Positions 57,755 to 64,000 of a DNA stretch of 64,000 bases are shown here, piece by piece. Numbering within the stretch: position 1 is the stretch's first letter; every line of letters starts with the position of its first letter. Under the pieces are notes generated by a model, which was not told the DNA's origin, searched no databases, and worked only from the letters and a program-made list of their open reading frames with translations. The DNA comes from Arthrobacter sp. Leaf234 (lineage in GTDB: Bacteria; Actinomycetota; Actinomycetes; Actinomycetales; Micrococcaceae): positions 86,398 through 150,397 of the forward strand of contig NZ_LMLU01000009.1 of the NCBI RefSeq assembly GCF_001422665.1, in the 5' to 3' direction. Both the position numbers and the translations under genes were made by a program.

Positions 57755-58293
57755 CCGAATCGCTCGACGATCTGGGCCGAGGTCGAGTCGACCGTCGCGG
57801 CGGACGGATACGCACCCGCGACGGAGGGGACCAGGGGCAGGGGGACCTCGAGCCGCACCACCACGGTGACGGTGGAGCCCGGAGCGAGGCACTCGTCGCT
57901 GCAGGCGATGTCCACGACTGCCTGCTCGGGGGCGAACCCGAAGTCCGCGAGGGCAAGACGGGCAGCCTCCCGGGCACGGGCGTCGGCCTCCTGGGGTGTC
58001 CGGGCGTCGACGAACACCTTCGCGGCCTGATCGGCAGCCCCGACCACCGCGAACGAACCGCCCTGCACCTGCCCCACGGTCAGCACGAGGTACACCACCG
58101 GCACCAGGAGCAGGACGCTCAGGAAGACGAACTCGACGACCGCGCTTCCGCGTTCCTGCCGGAGGAGGGCGTCCGCGACCCGTGCGCGATGCAGCTGCTG
58201 CACCCATCCGACAGCACCGGGAAGCGCTGCTCGAGCGGGCACGATTCTTCCGGCGGAGGTGTCGACCGTCGGATCACGACGGAAGGGCGGCAT
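57751..58293 (-). CDS. TadE-family pilus minor protein (second)
   Basis: 180 residues. I start at ATG 58293 because GGAGGT lies 10 nt upstream; it overlaps the preceding TadE gene by 20 nt. A TadE-type segment at ~45-75, ERGSAVVEFVFLSVLLLVPVVYLVLT, has the (G)xxxxEF pattern where the Glu at +5 marks pilin-like processing. A C-terminal soluble domain has two Cys (DIACSDECLAPG), probably disulfide-bonded outside the cell. Confidence 0.8.
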   Translation of the reverse strand: MPPFRRDPTVDTSAGRIVPARAALPGAVGWVQQLHRARVADALLRQERGSAVVEFVFLSVLLLVPVVYLVLTVGQVQGGSFAVVGAADQAAKVFVDARTPQEADARAREAARLALADFGFAPEQAVVDIACSDECLAPGSTVTVVVRLEVPLPLVPSVAGAYPSAATVDSTSAQIVERFG

Positions 58294-58687
58294 GACCGCG
58301 TACCTCCATGACACCGGCCGGACCGATCAGGCCGATCACCGGCAGCGGCGCACGGACGACGACCTCGAGCGTCCGCACGCCCCCGACCGTGCTCTCGCCC
58401 ACCGTCACATCCGAACCGTAGGAGTCTGCCAGCGAGCCCCTGATCAGCTCCTCCGCCCGTCCGACGGCGTCCTGCGGGCTGCGATCCGCGAGGGTGCCGT
58501 ACCGGGCTCCCGAGGACGCGGCATCGATCAGGGTGTTGCGGACGTGCAGGACCAGCGTGAGCTGGATGATCGCGACGAAGATCACCGTCAGGAGTCCGCC
58601 GATCAGCGCGAAATCCACGACGGCGGCACCGCGTTCCGGGTCCTCGCGGTCCCTGCCGACCTGCAGCCGACGGAAGATGGCCCTCAT
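58274..58687 (-). CDS. TadE-family pilus minor protein (first)
   Basis: 137 residues. The segment ERGAAVVDFALIGGLLTVIFVAIIQLTLVLHVRNTLIDAASSGARYG (about 17-65) is a TadE motif with a hydrophobic helix. The 1-nt gap to the upstream pilin gene and the overlap downstream put it in the Tad operon. It likely helps assemble or secrete Flp-type pili. Confidence 0.82.
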   Translation of the reverse strand: MRAIFRRLQVGRDREDPERGAAVVDFALIGGLLTVIFVAIIQLTLVLHVRNTLIDAASSGARYGTLADRSPQDAVGRAEELIRGSLADSYGSDVTVGESTVGGVRTLEVVVRAPLPVIGLIGPAGVMEVRGHAALPS

Positions 58688-58903
58688 CTAGGGCGAGACC
58701 TGATCGATCGCCTGGTTGAAGAGGCCCTCGAGTGCCGGGCCCGCGATGGCGAGCAGTGCCGCGACCAGGACGGCGGACATGAGCGTGATCATGACCCACC
58801 CGGGCACGTCACCACGTTCCCGTTCCTCGGTCGGATGCAGCAGGACGGCTCCCGTCGCCAACAGGAGCAGGGTGAGGCGCTGTGCAGTTGTCATGATTCT
58901 CAT
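58688..58903 (-). CDS. Flp pilin-like small membrane protein
   Basis: 71 residues. A basic start (MRIMTTAQRLTLLLLATG) and a central segment, ERERGDVPGWVMITLMSAVLVAALLAIAG, give a Gly-preceded hydrophobic helix like a type IVb prepilin. The tail LEGLFNQAIDQVSP is short. It lies between TadC and TadE genes. Whether it is the actual pilus subunit is inference; no prepilin peptidase is encoded in the window. Confidence 0.65.
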   Translation of the reverse strand: MRIMTTAQRLTLLLLATGAVLLHPTEERERGDVPGWVMITLMSAVLVAALLAIAGPALEGLFNQAIDQVSP

Positions 58904-59027
58904 GGGATTGCCCCTTGCAGTGGTGATTCGCGGAGTGATGGCCCGTGCAGTGATGGATGCGGCATGCGGATCGTGAAGCCCACGGTAGAGTGCGGAGGCG
59001 TGTCCGGACCTGGAGCGCTCGTCGTCA

Positions 59028-59969
59028 TCACAGGCCGATGTTGATCAGCGCGATGCCGGGATAGACGGCGAAGAGGACTGTCAGCGGCAGCACACCGAAT
59101 ACCAGCGGAACCATCATGGCAATTTCCTTCTTGCCGGCTGATTCCATGAGTCCACGCTTCGCGAGGTCGCGTACGTCCTGCGCCTGAGCCCTCAGCACAT
59201 CGGCGAGAGGTGTACCCCGCTGCACGGCCACGGTGATCCCGTCGACGAAGCGGGCGAGTGGAGCCAGCCGCGTCCGGTTCGAGAAGTCCTGGAGTGCCTC
59301 CACCAGGGGCTTTCCCGCTCTGGTCGCCGCGAGCACGAGGGCGAACTCGCCGGCGAGCTCGCCCTGTGCCGTGCGGCAGATGCGCTCCAGGGCGCCGGTG
59401 GTGCTCTCCCCCGCCGATACGGCGAGAGCCATCAGCTCGGCGAGGCTCGGGAACTCGGCGAGCATGCGGGCCTCGCGCCGCTTGATGTCGGAGGAAAGGA
59501 CGTAGTCCCTGCCGACGAACCCCATGACGGCACAGCCGAGGACGATCAGCACGGCCAGCGGCAGGTTGGCGGATCCCGAGGCGGCGAGCAGAGCGATCAC
59601 CATCGTGGAGCCGGCGAGTCCGCCCGCCGACCAGAGAAGTTGCTGTGCACGGAACTCCGCCGGTGTCTGGCCCCTGCCGGCCTGATCGAGCCGCCGCGAC
59701 AACGTCGCCGTCGCCGGGTTGAAGCGGTGCGACCAGCGGACGGCGTCCGCGAGAAGGGGGCGCACGATCCTTTCCAGCGGGCCGAAGGGGGTGACGTTCG
59801 ATGTCCCGTCGAGAAGAAGTCGTGACTGGACGTCGACGGCCCGCAGCTGAGGGGCGATACGTTCGGTGAGGGTGGCGGGACGCATCGAGGGAAGGCGGAC
59901 GAGTGTCAGCCACAGTCCCGCTCCGAGAACCAGGCCGCACAGCGCAGCGAGGGCCAGTGGTGACGTCAT
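59028..59969 (-). CDS. tadC: Type II/IV secretion system F-domain protein, TadC-like
   Basis: 313 residues with about five membrane helices. The T2SSF core includes DQAGRGQTPAEFRAQQLLWS, FPSLAELMALAVSAGESTTGAL and TPLADVLRAQAQDVRDLAKR. It pairs with TadB to form the inner-membrane platform driven by TadA. GTGA/ATGA-type overlap with tadB (59966-59969). Confidence 0.88.
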   Translation of the reverse strand: MTSPLALAALCGLVLGAGLWLTLVRLPSMRPATLTERIAPQLRAVDVQSRLLLDGTSNVTPFGPLERIVRPLLADAVRWSHRFNPATATLSRRLDQAGRGQTPAEFRAQQLLWSAGGLAGSTMVIALLAASGSANLPLAVLIVLGCAVMGFVGRDYVLSSDIKRREARMLAEFPSLAELMALAVSAGESTTGALERICRTAQGELAGEFALVLAATRAGKPLVEALQDFSNRTRLAPLARFVDGITVAVQRGTPLADVLRAQAQDVRDLAKRGLMESAGKKEIAMMVPLVFGVLPLTVLFAVYPGIALINIGL

Positions 59970-60823
59970 CGCAGAACCCTCTCGTCCTCGGGCAGCGCTC
60001 CGACGCGCAGCATCACGCGATAGCAGACGACGGACACCACCAGGCCACCGAGCAGGACCGCGGCACCGGCTGTCGAGTTGTAGGCGCGCACGGCTTCAGG
60101 TCGGGTCGAGAGGAGCAGGAGCACCAGCCACGGTGCGGCAACCGCCAGCCGCGCCGCATTCACGGTCCAGGACTGCCGCGCCTCGAGTTCACTGCGTGTC
60201 CTTGCTGCGTCGCGCAGGAATTCCGACAGCGTGCCGAGTAGCCGGCCGAGATCGGATCCGCCTACTTCTCGTGTCATCCGGAGGGCTTCGACGATGCGGT
60301 CCGCCACGGGATCCGCCAACCGCTCCTTGAGTCGATCGAGGGCATCCTCGAAGCGGCCACCTGCGCGGTAGTCGTCAGCGAAGGCTCGGAAAGCGGGGCG
60401 TAGTTCGATGGGCCCCTTCTCGCCGAGTTGCACCAGAGCCTCCGGCAGCGAAAGCCCGGCGCGGATGGCGGACCGCAGGTGGTCGACCGCGTCCGGCCAG
60501 AGTTCGCGCAGCGACGCCGTGCGCTTCGCCGCGCGCCATCGAACGATCCCGAAGGGAAGGAAACCCCCGAACAGGGCGAAACAGACCGCAATGGGCCAAG
60601 ATCCGGTCAGCACGAAGCCGAGGAGAAGCACGAAGAAGCCGACCGCGGCACACGAGGCCAGGAGCCCGTTCGTGGAAACACGCTCCACCCCTGCCCTCAG
60701 GAGCAGATCGTCGAGCGACCTCCGCCGGGTACGCCTGGCTCGCGGCGCGACCGGGCGCTCCCAGAAGGACCACCAGACAAGGAAGAGCCCGGCGCCCAGG
60801 CCGACTCCGAGGGCCGTGTTCAC
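59966..60823 (-). CDS. tadB: Type II/IV secretion system F-domain protein, TadB-like
   Basis: 285 residues from GTG 60823, overlapping the tadA stop. A T2SSF domain (about 105-230) has LRSAIRAGLSLPEALVQLGEKG and ADRIVEALRMTREVGGSDLG. Two N-terminal and two C-terminal membrane segments flank it. It forms the Tad platform with TadC. Confidence 0.88.
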   Translation of the reverse strand: MNTALGVGLGAGLFLVWWSFWERPVAPRARRTRRRSLDDLLLRAGVERVSTNGLLASCAAVGFFVLLLGFVLTGSWPIAVCFALFGGFLPFGIVRWRAAKRTASLRELWPDAVDHLRSAIRAGLSLPEALVQLGEKGPIELRPAFRAFADDYRAGGRFEDALDRLKERLADPVADRIVEALRMTREVGGSDLGRLLGTLSEFLRDAARTRSELEARQSWTVNAARLAVAAPWLVLLLLSTRPEAVRAYNSTAGAAVLLGGLVVSVVCYRVMLRVGALPEDERVLR

Positions 60824-62046
60824 GATCGAACCCCGAGCACGGATGCGATGTCGACGCCTGCCGCCCTGAACTTGTCCTCCGCCGGCATGCCGGTGGCCGT
60901 GAGCTCCAGGGTTCCGTCAACGCGGTGGAAGATCGACGAGGATTCGATGACCCCGTTCTCGACCCTCCGCCCGAGTGCCATGATCTCCATGACGCGGCGC
61001 TGCCCGCCGGGAAGCCGCGCGCAGTGGACGACGAGGTCGATGCAGGAGGCGACGGTCGGAACCACGAAGCTGCTCGAGATGTTCTCTCCGGCGAGCAACG
61101 GCAGGGTGCAGATCTTCGTGATGGCGTCATGAGCGCTGTTGGCGTGCACACTGCACATCCCGGGGAGGCCGCTGTTCAGGGCGATCAGCATGTCGAGGCA
61201 CTCGGCCTCCCTCACCTCGCCGACGATCAGGCGGTCGGGCCGCATGCGCAGAGCCTCCTTCACCAGCCGGCGGAGTGGGATTTCGCCATGGCCCTCCAGG
61301 TTCGGCTGGCGGCACTGCAGGCCGACGACGTCCCGCAGGGGTAGCTGGAGCTCGAAGATCTCCTCCACCGTGATCACCCGCTCGCGCGGCCCGATGGACG
61401 CGCCGAGGCAGTTGAGCATCGTCGTCTTGCCGGCCTGGGTCGCCCCGGAGACGAGGATGTTCAAGCCGCTCGCGACCGCGACCCCGAGGAAGCGCGCTGC
61501 CTGGGGCGACAGCGTCCCGAGCTCCACCAGGTGCTCCAGTCTCGACGCCCGGGCGATGAACTTCCTGATGTTGACGGACCAGTGCTGCCGCGTGACGTCG
61601 GGGATCACGACGTGAAGGCGTGATCCGTCGGGGAGCGAGGCATCGACGAACGGGGAAGAGAGGTCGAGGCGCCGTCCAGAAGACTTCAGCATCTTCTCCA
61701 CGAGGTCCCGGACCTGCTTCTCGGTCAGGGAGAGGTCTGTCAGTTCCGATTCGCCGTCGCGGGCCACATAGACCTCGGAGGGGGCATTGATCCAGACCTC
61801 CTCGACCGTAGGGTCGTCGAGGAACGGCTGTAGGGCGCCGAAGCCGGCAACGGCGTCGTAAACCTGCTTGCGCGCCACATCGAGTCGTCCGAGCGCGGGA
61901 AGGACGCCCAGCCTCGACCTTTCGTCATAGTCGGCAACGGCATCATCGACCAGAACCTGCACCTGGGAGGCCTGCCGTGACGGATCGAGGCCACGACGGC
62001 GGATGAGTTCCCGAACTTCCCCCTCGACGAGCCGCACACCGTCCAT
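60820..62046 (-). CDS. tadA: Type II/IV secretion ATPase TadA/CpaF
   Basis: 408 residues. ATG 62046 follows GGGAG. Walker A GATQAGKTT with K207, Walker B-type RMRPDRLIVGEVR and the Asp/His boxes (GLPGMCSVHANSA) identify a VirB11-like traffic ATPase. It powers pilin assembly by Tad systems. It is the first gene of a seven-gene operon ending at 57272. No TadZ/CpaE or prepilin peptidase gene precedes it; upstream is a divergent secreted protease. Confidence 0.93.
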   Translation of the reverse strand: MDGVRLVEGEVRELIRRRGLDPSRQASQVQVLVDDAVADYDERSRLGVLPALGRLDVARKQVYDAVAGFGALQPFLDDPTVEEVWINAPSEVYVARDGESELTDLSLTEKQVRDLVEKMLKSSGRRLDLSSPFVDASLPDGSRLHVVIPDVTRQHWSVNIRKFIARASRLEHLVELGTLSPQAARFLGVAVASGLNILVSGATQAGKTTMLNCLGASIGPRERVITVEEIFELQLPLRDVVGLQCRQPNLEGHGEIPLRRLVKEALRMRPDRLIVGEVREAECLDMLIALNSGLPGMCSVHANSAHDAITKICTLPLLAGENISSSFVVPTVASCIDLVVHCARLPGGQRRVMEIMALGRRVENGVIESSSIFHRVDGTLELTATGMPAEDKFRAAGVDIASVLGVRS

Positions 62047-62357
62047 CCGAAACTCCCATTGTCATGGTTCCGCATAGCCCCGGGCCGCTCCACACCGACG
62101 CGTCCGACCTTCACCCTACTGAAGCCCACGCAGGGCGACCAGAGTCACCTGCAGATGTGGACATCCCGCGTACACGGCGTCTTTCCTGCGGAATGGACGT
62201 GCGCCTCCCGACACGCCGAACCAAATACGACGACAGGCGCAGGTTTTACCTAAGATTCTTCCTTCACTTCCGAAACTCGGGTCCCACTAGTAACAGGGCT
62301 GTACTCTTTCGAGCAATCACTCAGCTGGCTGACGCCCGGATTCTGCTGGAGAAACCC
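62047..62357 (+). other. Divergent promoter region between tadA and a secreted protease
   Basis: 311 nt without a gene. It is more AT-rich than its surroundings from about 62225 to 62330, with -10-like TAAGAT (near 62251) and TACTCT (62302-62307) on the + strand. No palindromic operator or repeat was found with confidence. Confidence 0.4.
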
Positions 62358-64000
62358 GTGACCTTGCCCTCCCCCGCCCGGCTTCTGTGCGCCGCCCTCC
62401 TGTCCTTCGGACTTCTGGGCAGCGCGGTGCCCGCCATGGCGAACGACGCCGTGCCGGCGGCGCCGCCGTCGACCGCCCCGGCGCCGCCGTCGACCGCCCC
62501 GACGTCGCCGGCCACGGTCGCCCCCCGGCAGGCGCTGGAGTCCGCGACACTTCCGGCCACAGCGCCCGAAGCGCCGGTCCCGGCCGAGACCGTTCCCGCG
62601 ACCGAGAAACGCGCGGCGGCCGCGGAACCGTCGACGGTGAAGCCGTCCGAGGCCGCCGCAGGAGCATCGCCGCCCGCGGCGTCGCCCGCACCGAACGAGG
62701 TGACCTCGTTCGTTCCGGACCTGAACTGGAACCCGCTCAATGATCCTGGATCGAATGCCCGGTACGGCGAGCACTTCGCCCAACCGGTCACACCGCTGAA
62801 GACGGCGTCGCCACTGGGCCTCGACGACGCAGGCGGCAGCGCCGCCATCGCGCCGCGCTCGGGCACTTTCAAGGTCACGCTGGTGACGGTGCAACTGTCG
62901 GGGAAGACAGTTGCGGACACCGACGCGATCAACATGACTGCGGCGCGCAACTCGATCACCGGTGCGAACGCCTACTGGAACTCGGCGTCAGCGGGTCGTC
63001 TCTCCATCACCAAGGTGAACGAGCTACGCCACAAGTCGGCAGCGAAGATCACCGACTCCTACGGCACCATCATGGCGACCGTGACCAAGGAGCTGAACTG
63101 GCAGTACCGCTCCTACGAGTCGCTGGTCATCTTCGTCCCCCACGCGGACCTCAACTACAACGGGTCCTGGGGCATCCTCGGTGGCGGGTTCACCGACAGC
63201 GCGACCAGTGGACGCGTGATCATGCCGTACCCGTCGGCACTCACGAACAACGTCGTGACGCACGAATTCGGCCACGTCCTCGGCCTGCACCACGCCAACT
63301 CGCTGGCATGCTCCAACGGAAGGGTCGACGCGGAACGGACCGGATCCTCCTGGGGCAACTCGGGCTGCTGGTCGTCCGAGTACAGCGATATGTCCGATCT
63401 GATGGGCTACGCCCAGGTCAGCTCGCCGATGATCAACGCCTTCCTGTGGGAATACGGTGGCTTCGGCTCAGGCGACGAGATCCGGAACATCGGAACGCCC
63501 TCGAACAAGCAGCAATACACCCTCAGGCCATGGGGCGGCACCGACAGGCAACGGGCACTGAAGTTCACCGATCCGGTCAGCAAGGAGGTCTACTACCTCG
63601 AACTGCGCGCGCCGGTCGGCTTCGACAGGACGGCTGCTGTGGGCGGTAACCAGGGCGTGAAGATCACGAAGCAGGACATCCTCGGCTGGAGCGGCAACGC
63701 GTCCGTCGTCCTCACTCCCAACAGCAGCCTGTCCGGCTACTCGAACCGTGCCCTCACATGGAAGGCGGGACAGTCGTTCGTCACGCACTCAGGGACACGC
63801 GTGGAGATCACGTCGACCACCTTCCCGACGAACCAGGCGGATGCTGCCAGTGCGGTCGTGACCATCACCCCACCCACCATGACGCCTGCTGCTGCGATGT
63901 CGGCGATCTCGTCGGTTGTCGCTGGTTCTCCGCAGCTCGGGGGTGCGAAGTCGGAGGTGCAGTGCGGTCTGGTCGGAGGGGGTTGCTACCAGAATTTCGT
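62358..64000 (+). CDS. Secreted zinc metalloprotease, metzincin-like (3' end outside window)
   Basis: 547 complete codons from GTG 62358 (GGAGA 7-11 nt upstream) to the edge with no stop, so the gene continues. A signal peptide (LLCAALLSFGLLGSAVPAMA, cleavage near 30) is followed by a Pro/Ala/Thr-rich region to ~115 with an imperfect direct repeat (APPSTAPAPPSTAP). The protease domain has HEFGHVLGLHH with zinc His302, His306, His312 and catalytic Glu303; DLMGY with Met349 is the Met-turn. The fold fits M11/M10-type metzincins. C-terminal domains are unseen. Confidence 0.82.
   Translation, partial: MTLPSPARLLCAALLSFGLLGSAVPAMANDAVPAAPPSTAPAPPSTAPTSPATVAPRQALESATLPATAPEAPVPAETVPATEKRAAAAEPSTVKPSEAAAGASPPAASPAPNEVTSFVPDLNWNPLNDPGSNARYGEHFAQPVTPLKTASPLGLDDAGGSAAIAPRSGTFKVTLVTVQLSGKTVADTDAINMTAARNSITGANAYWNSASAGRLSITKVNELRHKSAAKITDSYGTIMATVTKELNWQYRSYESLVIFVPHADLNYNGSWGILGGGFTDSATSGRVIMPYPSALTNNVVTHEFGHVLGLHHANSLACSNGRVDAERTGSSWGNSGCWSSEYSDMSDLMGYAQVSSPMINAFLWEYGGFGSGDEIRNIGTPSNKQQYTLRPWGGTDRQRALKFTDPVSKEVYYLELRAPVGFDRTAAVGGNQGVKITKQDILGWSGNASVVLTPNSSLSGYSNRALTWKAGQSFVTHSGTRVEITSTTFPTNQADAASAVVTITPPTMTPAAAMSAISSVVAGSPQLGGAKSEVQCGLVGGGCYQNF

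Overview
The window is chromosomal DNA from a high-GC Gram-positive bacterium of the Actinomycetota, most likely Micrococcales and Arthrobacter-like. Supporting signs are the SigR/RsrA thiol-stress pair, the multifunctional Kgd-type oxoglutarate dehydrogenase/decarboxylase, a GuaB1-type IMP dehydrogenase paralogue, the 24-residue ribosomal protein bL37, many GTG starts, ATGA overlaps and apparently leaderless genes. The content is mostly housekeeping, with some accessory genes. No insertion sequence, prophage or CRISPR array was seen.

Layout. 1-5.4 kb: the end of a membrane flavin reductase, tRNA-Arg(CCG), and a five-gene overlapping DUF4129/MoxR/DUF58/membrane operon. 5.5-13.5 kb: a WYL regulator, the large DEAH helicase HrpA, a HIT protein, a 14-nt tandem repeat block, and divergent sulfur genes (a mercaptopyruvate/thiosulfate sulfurtransferase and a Cds1-like PLP enzyme). 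13.5-19.2 kb: an MBL-fold hydrolase, Zur, two tandem MarR regulators, and the znuABC zinc importer read in reverse. 19.3-23.6 kb: two overlapping CNNM/CorC-type transporters and guaB1. 23.8-28.4 kb: kgd and a degenerate SGNH-fold protein. 28.6-34.9 kb: a peptide-type ABC importer (binding protein, two permeases, one double ATPase). 35-41.9 kb: a quinone oxidoreductase, bL37, rsrA-sigR with a SigR-type promoter, a DoxX protein, aroA-rsgA, a cold-shock protein and hisN. 42-46.2 kb: a methyltransferase and a manganese-type ABC importer with its own DtxR/MntR regulator and a double operator at the first start codon. 46.2-49.8 kb: a second block with a related 14-nt period, a YbdK-type carboxylate-amine ligase and a GH36 alpha-galactosidase. 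50.2-57.2 kb: ssrA (tmRNA), smpB, an M23 peptidase, ftsX, ftsE and prfB, with rfbA inserted in opposite orientation. 57.3-62 kb: a reduced Tad pilus/secretion operon. 62.4 kb to the end: a divergent secreted HExxHxxGxxH metalloprotease cut by the window edge.

Themes. Metal homeostasis is prominent: Zur with znuABC, an Mn/Fe-type importer with MntR, and CNNM proteins. Trans-translation (ssrA, smpB) sits with cell-division peptidoglycan control (FtsEX plus an M23 hydrolase). The features least explained by known families are the two 14-nt-period repeat blocks sharing a GCAGC-containing core, a permease carrying about six extra helices, an SGNH-fold protein lacking its catalytic residues, and a recurring -10 hexamer placed 5-7 nt before start codons of regulators and metal or sulfur genes.
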